Origin: Glandiceps talaboti
Taxonomy: Eukaryota; Hemichordata; Enteropneusta; Spengelidae
Length of the DNA stretch: 64,000 nucleotides
NCBI RefSeq assembly: GCF_964340395.1
Contig: NC_135558.1
Span: 20,716,371 to 20,780,370, forward strand
Direction: 5' to 3'
Below, piece after piece: positions 50,697 through 61,424 of the stretch. A model generated the notes under the pieces. It was not told where the DNA came from, ran no database searches, and saw only the letters and a program-made list of their open reading frames with translations. Numbering within the stretch: position 1 is the first letter of the stretch; every line of letters begins with the position of its first letter. The translations under genes were made by a program, and so were the position numbers.

Positions 50697-52203
50697 AAGA
50701 GTCTTTTGTCAGTTCCAACTTCCAAGCATATGACAAGCTGTGACAATCTTATGTTACAAGTAGATTGTAGCTGAATGAAGAATTATTTTGGAGATTAGAG
50801 TACTTATATTGTCAGCAGTAATATTTTTCAAAAAAGTCAATGTGAGTAGCATCAATAGTAAATGTTAGAATCTGAATGACTGTTATTTCATTCCATCAAT
50901 AAGTTTATACTGTATTGTTTGTTTGATTCATTCCTTTAAGGATGGATCTCAAGGCCAAGGAAGCTGGTACGAAGATGGAAAGAAGATGAACATCAGACAG
51001 CCAATCAAGAAGAGAAAGAAGTAAGCGAACATTTGAAATTGTAAAATTACCGAAAATGGACATTAGGTTTTATTGACCAATAATTACGTTCATTCAGCAA
51101 TGGAAAGTACAAGTTGTCTAAAGGGTCTTTTGTCAGTTCCAAGCATATGACAAGCTGTGACAATCTTATGTTACAAATAGATTGTAACTAAATGAAGAAT
51201 TATTTTGGAGATTAGAGTACTTATATTATCAGCAGTAATATTTTTCAAAAAGGTCGATGTGAGTAGCATCAATAGTAAATGTTAGAATCTGAATGACTGT
51301 TATTTCATTCCATCAATAAGTTTATACTGTATTGTTTGTTTGATTCATTCCTTTAAGGATGGATCTCAAGGCCAAGGAAGCTGGTACGAAGATGGAAAGA
51401 AGATGAACATCAGACAGCCAATCAAGAAGAGAAAGAAGTAAGCGAACATTTGAAATTGTAAAAATTACTGAAAATGGCCATTAGGTTTTATTGACCAATA
51501 ATTACGTTCATTCAGCAATGGAAAGAACAAGTTATCTAAAGGTTCTTTTGTCAGTTCAAAGCATATGACAAGCTGTGACAATCTTATGTTATAAGTAGAT
51601 TGTAGCTGAATGAAGAATTATTTTGGAAATAAGCATACTTATATTATCAGCAGTAATATTTTTCAAAAAGGTCAATGTGAGTAGCATCAATACATAGTAA
51701 ATGTTAGAATCTGAATGACTGTTATTTCATCCCATCAATAAGTTTATACTGTATTGTTTGTTTGATTCATTCCTTTAAGGATGGATCTCAAGGCCAAGGA
51801 AGCTGGTACGAAGATGGAAAGAAGATGAACATCAGACAGCCAATCAAGAAGAGAAAGAAGTAAGCGAACATTTGAAATTGTAAAATTACTGAAAATGCAT
51901 AATGGCCATTAGGTTTTATTGACCAATAATTACGTTCATTCAGCAATGGAAAGTACAAGTTATCTAAAGGGTCTTTTGTCAGTTCCAAGCATGTGACAAG
52001 CTGTGACAATCTTATGTTACAAATAGATTGTAACTAAATGAAGAATTATTTTGGAGATTAGAGTACTTATATTATCAGCAGTAATTTTTTTCAAAAAGGT
52101 CAATGTGAGTAGCATCAATAGTAAATGTTAGAATCTGAATGACTGTTATTTCATTCCATCAATAAGTTTATACTGTATTCTTTGTTTGATTCATTCCTTT
52201 AAG

Positions 52204-52277
52204 GATGGATCTCAAGGCCAAGGAAGCTGGTACGAAGATGGAAAGAAGATGAGACAGCCAATCAAGAAGAGAAAGAA
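52204..52277 (+). other. Cassette copy 125 with in-frame 6-nt deletion
   Basis: Same AACATC loss as at 41,689, exactly 10,515 bp away. The two share it by block duplication. Confidence 0.83.
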
Positions 52278-55200
52278 GTAAGCGAACATTTGAAATTGTA
52301 AAATTACTGAAAATGGCCATTAGGTTTTATTGACCAATAATTACGTTCATTCAGCAATGGAAAGAACAAGTTATCTAAAGGGTTTTTGTCAGTTCAAAGC
52401 ATATGACAAGCTGTGACAATCTTATGTTATAAGTAGATTGTAGCTGAATGAAGAATTATTTTGGAGATTAGCATACTTATATTATCAGCAGTAATATTTT
52501 TCAAAAAGGTCAATGTGAGTAGCATCAATAGTAAATGTTAGAATCTGAATGACTGTTATTTCATTCCATCAATAAGTTTATACTGTACTGTTTGATTAAT
52601 TCCATTAAGGATGGATCTCAAGGCCAAGGAAGATGGTATGAAGATGGAAAGAAGATGAACATCAGAAAGCCAATCAAGAAGAGAAAGAAGTAAGCAAACA
52701 TTTGAAATTGTAAAATTACTGAAAATGGCCATTAGGTTTATTGACCAATAATTACGTTCATTCGGCAATGGAAAGTACAAGTTATCTAAAGAGTCTTTTG
52801 TCAGTTCCAAGCATGTGACAAGCTGTGACAATCTTATGTTACAAGTAGATTGTAGTTGAATGAAGAATTATTTTGGAGATTAGCATACTTATATTATGAG
52901 CAGTAATATTTTTCAAAAAAGTCAATGTGAGTAGCTTCAATAGAAAATGTTAGAATCCGAATGACTGTTATTTCATTCCATCAATAAGTTTATACTGTAC
53001 TGTTTGATTAATTCCATTAAGGATGGATCTCAAGGCCAAGGAAGATGGTATGAAGATGGAAAGAAGATGAACATCAGAAAGCCAATCAAGAAGAGAAAGA
53101 AGTAAGCAAACATTTGAAATTGTAAAATTACTGAAAATGGCCATTAGGTTTATTGACCAATAATTACGTTCATTCGGCAATGGAAAGTACAAGTTATCTA
53201 AAGAGTCTTTTGTCAGTTCCAAGCATGTTACAAGCTGTGACAATCTTATGTTACAAGTAGATTGTAGTTGAATGAAGAATTATTTTGGAGATTAGCATAC
53301 TTATATTATGAGCAGTAATATTTTTCAAAAAAGTCAATGTGAGTAGCTTCAATAGAAAATGTTAGAATCCGAATGACTGTTATTTCATTCCATCAATAAG
53401 TTTATACTGTATTGTTTGTTTGATTCATTCCTTTAAGGATGGATCTCAAGGCCAAGGAAGCTGGTACGAAGATGGAAAGAAGATGAACATCAGACAGCCA
53501 ATCAAGAAGAGAATGAAGTAAGCGAACATTTTAAATTGTAAAATTACTGAAAATGGCCATTAGGTTTTATTGACCAATAATTACGTTCATTCAGCAATGG
53601 AAAGAACAAGTTATCTAAAGGGTCTTTTGTCAGTTCTAAGCATATGACTAGCTGTGACAATCTTATGTTACAAATAGATTGTAACTAAATGAAGAATTAT
53701 TTTGAAGATTAGCATACTTATATTATCAGCAGTAATATTTTTCAAAAAGGTCAATGTGAGTAGCATCAATAGTAAATGTTCGAATCTGAATGACTATTAT
53801 TTCATTCCATCAATAAGTTTATACTGTACTGTTTGATTAATTCCTTTAAGGATGGATCCCAAGGCCAAGGAAGCTGGTACGAAGATGGAAAGAAGAAGAA
53901 CATCAGACAGCCAATCAAGAAGAGAAAGAAGTAAGCGAACATTTGAAATTGTAAAATTACTGAAAATGGCCATTAGGTTTATTGACCAATAATTACGTTC
54001 ATTCGGCAATGGAAAGTACAAGTTATCTACAGAGTCTTTTGTCAGTTCCAAGCATGTGACAAGCTGTGACAATCTTATGTTATAAGTAGATTGTAGTTGA
54101 ATGAAGAATTATTTTGGAGATTAGCATACTTATATTATGAGCAGTAATATTTTTCAAAAAAGTCAATGTGAGTAGCTTCAATAGAAAATGTTAGAATCCG
54201 AATGACTGTTATTTCATTCCATCAATAAGTTTATACTGTATTGTTTGTTTGATTCATTCCTTTAAGGATGGATCTCAAGGCCAAGGAAGCTGGTACGAAG
54301 ATGGAAAGAAGATGAACATCAGACAGCCAATCAAGAAGAGAATGAAGTAAGCGAACATTTGAAATTGTAAAATTACTGAAAATGGCCATTAGGTTTTATT
54401 GACCAATAATTACGTTCATTCAGTAATGGAAAGTACAAGTTATCTAAAGGGTCTTTTGTCAGTTCCAACTTCCAAGCATATGACAAGCTGTGACAATCTT
54501 ATGTTACAAGTAGATTGTAGCTGAATGAAGAATTATTTTGGAGATTAGAGTACTTATATTATCAGCAGTAATATTTTTCAAAAAAGTCAATGTGAGTAGC
54601 ATCAATAGTAAATGTTAGAATCTGAATGACTGTTATTTCATTCCTTCAATAAGTTTATAATGTATTGTTTGTTTGATTCATTCCTTTAAGGATGGATCTC
54701 AAGGCCAAGGAAGCTGGTACGAAGATGGAAAGAAGATGAACACCAGAAAGCCAATCAAGAAGAGAATGAAGTAAGCGAACATTTGAAATTGTAAAATTAC
54801 TGAAAATGGCCATTAGGTTTTATTGATCAATAATTACGTTCATTCAGCAATGGAAAGTACAAGTTATCTAAAGAGTCTTTTGTCCCTTCCAACTTCCAAG
54901 CATATGACAAGCTGTGACAATCTTATGTTACAAATAGATTGTAACTAAATGAAGAATTATTTTGGAGATTAGAGTACTTATATTATCAGCAGTAATATTT
55001 TTCAAAAAGGTCAATGTGAGTAGCATCAATAGTAAATGTTAGAATCTGAATGACTGTTATTTCATTCCATCAATAAGTTTATACTGTATTGTTTGTTTGA
55101 TTCATTCCTTTAAGGATGGATCTCAAGGCCAAGGAAGATGGTACGAAGATGGAAAGAAGATGAACATCAGACAGCCAATCAAGAAGAGAAAGAAGTAAGC

Positions 55201-55539
55201 GAACATTTGAAATTGTAAAAATTACTGAAAATGGTCATTAGGTTTTATTGACCAATAATTACGTTCATTCAGCAATGGAAAGTACAAGTTATCTAAAGGG
55301 TCTTTTGTCAGTTCCAACTTCCAAGCATATGACAAGCTGTGACAATCTTATGTTACAAATAGATTGTAACTAAATGAAGAATTATTTTGGAGATTAGAGT
55401 ACTTATATTATCAGCAGTAATATTTTTCAAAAAGGTCAATGTGAGTAGCATCAATAGTAAATGTTAGAATCTGAATGACTGTTATTTCATTCCATCAATA
55501 AGTTTATACTGTATTGTTTGTTTGATTCATTCCTTTAAG

Positions 55540-55613
55540 GATGGATCTCAAGGCCAAGGAAGCTGGTACGAAGATGGAAAGAAGATGAGACAGCCAATCA
55601 AGAAGAGAAAGAA
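55540..55613 (+). other. Cassette copy 133 with in-frame 6-nt deletion
   Basis: Same AACATC loss as at 41,689 and 52,204, but in a unit with different flanking variants. It is either an older shared event later shuffled by exchange or a second occurrence. The phase-0 frame stays open. Confidence 0.8.
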
Positions 55614-58600
55614 GTAAGCGAACATTTGAAATTGTAAAAATTACTGAAAATGGCCATTAGGTTTTATTGACCAATAATTACGTTCATTCAGCAATGGAAA
55701 GAACAAGTTATCTAAAGGTTCTTTTGTCAGTTCAAAGCATATGACAAGCTGTAACAATCTTATGTTATAAGTAGATTGTAGCTGAATGAAGAATTATTTT
55801 GGAGATTAGCATACTTATATTATCAGCAGTAATATTTTTCAAAAAAGTCAATGTGAGTAGCATCAAAAGTAAATGTTAGAATCTGAATGACTGTTATTTC
55901 ATTCCATCAATAAGTTTATACTGTATTGTTTGTTTGATTCATTCCTTTAAGGATGGATCTCAAGGCCAAGGAAGCTGGTACGAAGCTGGAAAGAAGATGA
56001 ACATCAGACAGCCAATCAAGAAGAGAATGAAGTAAGCGAACATTTGAAATTGTAAAATTACTGAAAATGGCCATTAGGTTTTATTGACCAATAATTACGT
56101 TCATTCAGCAATGGAAAGTACAAGTTATCTAAAGGGTCTTTTGTCAGTTCAAAGCATATGACAAGCTGTGACAATCTTATGTTATAAGTAGATTGTAGCT
56201 GAATGAAGAATTATTTTGGAGATTAGCATACTTATATTATCAGCAGTAATATTTTTCAAAAAGGTCAAAGTGAGTAGCATCAATACATAGTAAATGTTAG
56301 AATCTGAATGACTGTTATTTCATTCCATCAATAAGTTTATAATGTATTGTTTGTTTGATTCATTCCTTTAAGGATGGATCTCAAGGCCAAGGAAGCTGGT
56401 ACGAAGATGGAAAGAAGATGAACATCAGACAGCCAATCAAGAAGAGAAAGAAGTAAGCGAACATTTGAAATTGTAAAATTACTGAAAATGGCCATTAGGT
56501 TTTATTGATCAATAATTACGTTCATTCGGCAATGGAAAGTACAAGTTATCTAAAGGGTCTTTTGTCAGTTCCAACTTCCAAGCATATGACAAGCTGTGAC
56601 AATCTTATGTTACAAATAGATTGTAACTAAATGAAGAATTATTTTGGAGATTAGAGTACTTATATTATCAGCAGTAATATTTTTCAAAAAGGTCAATGTG
56701 AGTAGCATCAATAGTAAATGTTAGAATCTGAATGACTGTTATTTCATTCCATCAATAAGTTTATACTGTATTGTTTGTTTGATTCATTCCTTTAAGGATG
56801 GATCTCAAGGCCAAGGAAGCTGGTACGAAGCTGGAAAGAAGATGAACATCAGACAGCCAATCAAGAAGAGAATGAAGTAAGCGAACATTTGAAATTGTAA
56901 AATTACTGAAAATGGCCATTAGGTTTTATTGACCAATAATTACGTTCATTCAGCAATGGAAAGTACAAGTTATCTAAAGGGTCTTTTGTCAGTTCCAACT
57001 TCCAAGCATATGACAAGCTGTGACAAACTTATGTTATAAGTAGATTGTAGCTGAATGAAGAATTATTTTGGAGATTAGCATACTTATATTATCAGCAGTA
57101 ATATTTTTCAAAAAAGTCAATGTGAGTAGCATCAATAGTAAATGTTAGAATCTGAATGACTGTTATTTCATTCCATCAATAAGTTTATAATGTATTGTTT
57201 GTTTGATTCATTCCTTTAAGGATGGATCTCAAGGCCAAGGAAGCTGGTACGAAGATGGAAAGAAGATGAACACCAGAAAGCCAATCAAGAAGAGAAAGAA
57301 GTAAGCGAACATTTGAAATTGTAAAATTATTGAAAATGGCCATTAGGTTTTATTGACCAATAATTACGTTCATTCAGCAATGGAAAGTACAAGTTATCTA
57401 AAGGGTCTTTTGTCAGTTCCAAGCATATGACAAGCTGTGACAATCTTATGTTACAAGTAGATTGTAGCTGAATGAAGAATTATTTTGGAGGTTAGCATAC
57501 TTATATTATCAGCAGTAATATTTTTCAAAAAGGTCAATGTGAGTAGCATCAATAGTAAATGTTAGAATCTGAATGACTATTATTTCATTCCATCAATAAG
57601 TTTATACTGTATTGTTTGATTAATTCCTTTAAGGATGGATCCCAAGGCCAAGGAAGATGGTACGAAGATGGAAAGAAGATGAACATCAGACAGCCAATCA
57701 AGAAGAGAATGAAGTAAGCGAACATTTGAAATTGTAAAATTACTGAAAATGGCCATTAGGTTTTATTGACCAATAATTACGTTCATTCAGCAATGGAAAG
57801 TACAAGTTATCTAAAGGGTCTTTTGTCAGTTCAAAGCATATGACAAGCTGTGACAATCTTATGTTATAAGTAGATTGTAGCTGAATGAAGAATTATTTTG
57901 GAGATTAGCATACTTATATTATCAGCAGTAATATTTTTCAAAAAGGTCAAAGTGAGTAGCATCAATACATAGTAAATGTTAGAATCTGAATGACTGTTAT
58001 TTCATTCCATCAATAAGTTTATAATGTATTGTTTGTTTGATTCATTCCTTTAAGGATGGATCTCAAGGCCAAGGAAGCTGGTACGAAGATGGAAAGAAGA
58101 TGAACATCAGACAGCCAATCAAGAAGAGAAAGAAGTAAGCGAACATTTGAAATTGTAAAATTACTGAAAATGGCCATTAGGTTTTATTGATCAATAATTA
58201 CGTTCATTCGGCAATGGAAAGTACAAGTTATCTAAAGGGTCTTTTGTCAGTTCCAACTTCCAAGCATATGACAAGCTGTGACAATCTTATGTTACAAATA
58301 GATTGTAACTAAATGAAGAATTATTTTGGAGATTAGAGTACTTATATTATCAGCAGTAATATTTTTCAAAAAGGTCAATGTGAGTAGCATCAATAGTAAA
58401 TGTTAGAATCTGAATGACTGTTATTTCATTCCATCAATAAGTTTATACTGTATTGTTTGTTTGATTCATTCCTTTAAGGATGGATCTCAAGGCCAAGGAA
58501 GCTGGTACGAAGCTGGAAAGAAGATGAACATCAGACAGCCAATCAAGAAGAGAATGAAGTAAGCGAACATTTGAAATTGTAAAATTACTGAAAATGGCCA

Positions 58601-59164
58601 TTAGGTTTTATTGACCAATAATTACGTTCATTCAGCAATGGAAAGTACAAGTTATCTAAAGGGTCTTTTGTCAGTTCCAACTTCCAAGCATATGACAAGC
58701 TGTGACAAACTTATGTTATAAGTAGATTGTAGCTGAATGAAGAATTATTTTGGAGATTAGCATACTTATATTATCAGCAGTAATATTTTTCAAAAAAGTC
58801 AATGTGAGTAGCATCAATAGTAAATGTTAGAATCTGAATGACTGTTATTTCATTCCATCAATAAGGTTATAATGTATTGTTTGTTTGATTCATTCCTTTA
58901 AGGATGGATCTCAAGGCCAAGGAAGCTGGTACGAAGATGGAAAGAAGATGAACACCAGAAAGTCAATCAAGAAGAGAAAGAAGTAAGCGAACATTTGAAA
59001 TTGTAAAATTACTGAAAATGGCCATTAGGTTTTATTGATCAATAATTACGTTCATTCAGCAATGGAAAGTACAAGTTATCTAAAGGGTCTTTTGTCAGTT
59101 CCAAGCATATGACAAGCTGTGACAATCTTATGTTACAAGTAGATTGTAGCTGAATGAAGAATTA

Positions 59165-59490
59165 TTTTGGAGATTAGCATAATTATTTTATCGGTAGTAA
59201 TATTTCGAAAGGTCATTATGAGTGATGACAACTTGAGAGTAACTATCCTCGTGCATGGTATAAAGAACATTACTGGAATATTAGATCTTTTACATTTTGT
59301 TTTAAGCTATCTCGTCTGCAGTATATTATAAAATTAATGAATATTATAATTTGAATGAATGTTGTTATATTGAAGACTTAAATAGTCACACTATTTTATG
59401 ATTTCTTCACTTTAGGATGGAAGTTACCAACACCCAAGATGTATACGAAGACCAACGAATGTGATTATTAAAAGATTATGAATTGTAATT
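59165..59490 (+). repeat. Strongly diverged terminal unit (copy 142) at the array edge
   Basis: Homology to the monomer is clear on the left (GGAGATTAGCATAATTAT, then GTAGTAATATTTCGAAAGGTCA), fades through about 100 bp of extra sequence, and returns at AATTTGAATGAATG, which matches the canonical AATCTGAATGACTG. It continues through a T-rich tract into CTTTAG and GATGGA. The next cassette-like start is 513 bp after the last canonical one. The GTGAGT present in canonical units is ATGAGT here, so that internal donor-like site is not ancestral or has been lost. Homology ends near 59,490, marking the array boundary. Confidence 0.8.
59416..59481 (+). other. Terminal-exon-like segment of the diverged unit
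   Basis: After a good acceptor (TTCTTCACTTTAG) the segment begins GATGGAAGT. It is open in phase 0 for 21 codons (starting DGSYQHP, ending VIIKRL) to TGA at 59479-59481. No GTAAG donor follows, unlike the canonical cassettes, and an ATTAAA lies at 59,571, so it would suit a last exon. In phase 1 an ATG opens a 15-codon frame that ends in TGA at the same distance as in canonical copies. It could be the relic of the founding gene's last exon, or just a decayed unit. Confidence 0.45.
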
Positions 59491-59536
59491 GTTTTTTCTA
59501 GTATGAATGAATGAGTATGTGACTGCTGTTCTATAT

Positions 59537-59576
59537 TCCTCCCCCCCTCCCTGCACACCCCAACATGCACATTAAA
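59537..59576 (+). other. C-rich tract followed by ATTAAA
   Basis: A run of C with few T (CCTCCCCCCCTCCC) is followed by a sequence containing ATTAAA at 59571-59576, a known variant poly(A) signal. If the terminal-exon reading of the diverged unit is right, this could end its transcript. Such hexamers are common in AT-rich DNA, so support is weak. Confidence 0.25.
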
Positions 59577-59593
59577 AGTACTATCATTAGTTT

Positions 59594-59661
59594 CATCATC
59601 TTCGTTGTCATTGCCGCCGCCGCCATCATCGCCGTCATCGTCGTCGTCGTCGTCGTCGTCA
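59594..59661. repeat. Imperfect trinucleotide microsatellite (ATC/GCC/GTC)
   Basis: The tract moves from CATCATCTTCGTTGTC through GCCGCCGCCGCC and ATCATC to a pure (GTC)n run at about 59,641-59,660. It is not inside any supported reading frame. Confidence 0.9.
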
Positions 59662-60015
59662 ACTAACTCGCGTCACGTCTCGGTCCTTTTTCGCTGTTAC
59701 TACACATGATTACATATTACAGTACATCTATTTTCTCTTTCTATTTGGCTTCTGTTGTTGGGTTGTCTGGTAAGTTTGGTTGGTGACCGGTTTGTCGGTT
59801 GGTCTGGTAGTTTGGATTATTTTCACTTGCTGTCTGTGGCCTTTCTCTCATACCTAACACCTACAGAAACAAATTTCACAATTCCGCCGCTGTCTCCACT
59901 TTCTCCATGCGCGTCTTCGTCTGCATTCGCCGTCTTCACCGTGTCATATTTAATTTATTTTCACACCAACATGTACAAACTACATGTTTGTATATGTTTG
60001 AGAGGGCACCAAGCC
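59662..60015. other. Unassigned, T- and pyrimidine-rich sequence
   Basis: No repeat, RNA gene or supported coding region is visible. A 125-codon frame crosses it from a non-ATG start (TTG at 59,755) to 60,132. It has no recognisable domain and runs into a dispersed repeat, so I do not call it a gene. Confidence 0.5.
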
Positions 60016-60073
60016 CTTATAACTCATAACTATTCGCAGTCAAGCACTTTGTGGTGTGTGAACTTGCCACTCC
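60016..60073. repeat. Dispersed repeat, copy 1
   Basis: The segment starting CTTATAACTC, with CGCAGTCAAGCA in the middle and GTGTGAACTTGCC at the end, recurs in diverged form at 63,612-63,672. At the second site it directly follows a minisatellite-like GTCGACTTGATTGAC. The pair brackets most of the minisatellite/RT region. Confidence 0.75.
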
Positions 60074-60160
60074 CTCTTGCATATGTTATGGCAACTCAAA
60101 AAAGGCGACAAAGAATTGCTTGGCAGCGATGACACCCCTAGCATTGACTAGATAATATGG

Positions 60161-60208
60161 AAATTACACTGTAAGAATATAAATATAGATTATTCCACAG
60201 TGTAATTT
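60161..60208. repeat. 12-bp perfect inverted repeat (hairpin)
   Basis: AAATTACACTGT at 60161-60172 is the exact reverse complement of ACAGTGTAATTT at 60197-60208, with a 24-nt AT-rich loop. It could be a miniature inverted-repeat remnant or a chance hairpin; I see no target-site duplication. A weaker 8-bp pair (TAAATTCC/GGAATTTA) lies at 60265-60298. Confidence 0.65.
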
Positions 60209-60539
60209 TCAGGGGACCTTTTTGCCAGAATTGCCATATCATAACCTGTTTACAGTGCCCTTGGTAAATTCCATTTTATCTTGAAGGATGGGAATTTAAA
60301 TAAAATATATGGCATGTTCCATAAACAGTCTAAATAACCAACTGATGAAAATACTATCATCTGACTTTTGTGGCCGTCATTCAAGGCAATGGCTATTACA
60401 TCTACATGATATCAAATGCACAGCACATCACCTACATCTGACGGCTAAGAATGGTAAGTGTCATGTTTAACTATAAGTTACTTATCTATAATTATAAGTT
60501 ACTTACTTTTTGTCATTCATCTACATTCGATGTGTGATG
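60209..60539. other. Unassigned intergenic sequence
   Basis: No gene is supported. The only structure noted is a short direct repeat (ATAAGTTACTTA) near 60,473 and 60,497, and the 8-bp inverted pair at 60265-60298. Confidence 0.5.
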
Positions 60540-61080
60540 ATGAATGTAAAAGATCCGTTTTACACGTGCTAACGTAAGTGACACATATAAAGGTAACTTA
60601 TGCATGTGTATGAGCAAATAACATGCACGTAAAGGCAATTGACTCGTTTTTGAAAATAAACACATGTAATAACGCATGTGCAAATATAAATAACACATCA
60701 ATAGGGCAAACGATGAAAATACGAAAATAAACTACACGCACATAGGATAAATGGTGCATCATACATATAAATGACACTTAAGAAGTAACTGGTTCACATG
60801 TGGAAGTAAATTACTTACATGGTGTGCCATGTAAAAAAGTGACATAAGTATGATGAAAGTAAAGCTAAATGATGCATACATAAAGATAAATGACGTGCAT
60901 AATTTTATGAAAATAACTGACGAATAAATGATGCACTGTAAAACAAATGACATGCCTTAGGAAAATGAGATGCGCTATGAAACCAACGCATATATAGGGG
61001 TAAATTATATTTATATATATATACATATAGGGAACAGATATAAAGGAAAATAACACAAATGAAAAGAAATGACACATATA
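60540..61080. repeat. Degenerate AT-rich short-period repeat field
   Basis: Words such as AAATGACAC, ACATATAAA, ATAAATGA, GCATGTG and AAAATAA recur at irregular intervals of about 20-30 bp across the stretch, with a TA-rich run near 61,001-61,028. This looks like an old, eroded minisatellite. Minus-strand frames of 62-70 codons here follow from the low complexity and are not genes. Confidence 0.6.
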
Positions 61081-61186
61081 TTACAATGAAAAAGTACTAT
61101 ATACAATTAACAACAAAGACAGAATATTGTTCTTGTTCTTTCTGATTCGTCGAGTTGACTAACAGAAAGAAAAAGAACCAAATTCA

Positions 61187-61424
61187 TTTTCGTTCTGTCG
61201 GCTTGATTGACAGACAGACATGCAGGCAGAACCATAAATCGGCCCATTTTCGTTTTGTCGGCTTGATTGACAGACGGGTAGAACCATAAATCGACTCATT
61301 TTCGTTCTGTTGACTTGATTGACAGACTGGCAGAACCATAAATCGACCCATTTTCGTTTTGTCGGCTTGATTGACAGACAGGCAGAACCATAAATCGACT
61401 GATTTTCGTTTTGTCGGCTTGATT
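61187..61424. repeat. 52-bp minisatellite, block 1 (about 4.5 units)
   Basis: Units contain CGGCTTGATTGACAGAC, then AGAACCATAAATCGAC, then CATTTTCGTTTTGT, with period about 52 bp and occasional extra CAGA. The block ends abruptly at CTTGATTG, where reverse-transcriptase sequence starts. Confidence 0.92.

Larger units (their letters stand above)
50697..59164 (+). repeat. Right-hand end of the array (20 monomers), with a 1,682-bp four-monomer duplication
   Basis: Cassettes start at 50941, 51358, 51780, 52204, 52610, 53022, 53438, 53851, 54267, 54691, 55115, 55540, 55952, 56373, 56797, 57221, 57634, 58055, 58479 and 58903. Units at 55952-57221 recur at 57634-58903, all 1,682 bp apart; a shared marker is AAAGTGAGTAGC with AATACATAG. 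Units at 52,610 and 53,022 are a 412-bp tandem pair. This end is enriched in private cassette variants (GAATGAAGTAAG, GAAGCTGG, ACCAGAAAG), as expected for an array edge that is homogenised less often. Confidence 0.87.
1..59165 (+). repeat. 141-copy tandem array of ~420-bp exon-bearing monomers (macrosatellite)
   Basis: The whole stretch is one head-to-tail repeat in a single orientation, with no interruption by other DNA. Counting the anchor GATGGATC (or its variants) gives 141 canonical cassettes, from 115 to 58,903. Spacing is mostly 412-425 bp, with one of 406. Length classes have simple causes: loss of a 7-nt direct duplicate in TTCCAACTTCCAAG gives 417; loss of one further T in GGTTTTATTG gives 416; loss of one base in ATTGTAAAATT gives 423; loss of one TTTG/GTTT unit in the pyrimidine tract gives about 413. 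The array runs off the left edge, so total size is unknown. High similarity, block duplications and a decayed right edge are typical of satellites under unequal exchange. The exon-like cassette in each unit is not typical of a satellite. Confidence 0.97.

Noticed and set aside
474-54072. Recurrent minus-strand frames of 73-91 codons across the cassette and downstream half of the monomer
   Set aside because: They are open only in copies that lack one T in GGTTTTATTG and change frame with that single base. They are antisense shadows of the cassette.
1215-54900. Many plus-strand 78-codon frames (one per monomer) running through the T-rich tract into the cassette
   Set aside because: They start at TTG rather than ATG and are closed by TAG in every copy with GTTAGAATC. 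They include the putative intron. Only the 27-codon cassette part is stable, so I report that instead.
1-59165. CRISPR array
   Set aside because: Units are ~420 bp with no alternation of identical short repeats and unique spacers, and the DNA is eukaryotic in character.
1-59165. Titin/PEVK-like or collagen-like repeated coding exons all joined in one mRNA
   Set aside because: The cassette is 80 nt, so each inclusion shifts the frame. The second cassette in a row stops after 15 codons.
1-59165. Mutually exclusive exon cluster for protein diversity
   Set aside because: The cassettes are almost identical and not more variable than their flanks, the opposite of what diversification would leave. 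Kept only as a minor option in the main finding.
1-59165. rDNA, 5S, snRNA or histone gene cluster
   Set aside because: The monomer has no recognisable 5S internal promoter, snRNA Sm-site context or histone frame, and the unit is too short for most of these.
59755-60132. 125-codon plus-strand frame
   Set aside because: Non-ATG start, no domain, no splice or promoter context, and its end lies in a dispersed repeat.
60513-61077. Minus-strand frames of 62-70 codons
   Set aside because: Low-complexity AT-rich repeats produce hydrophobic, tyrosine-rich frames by composition alone.
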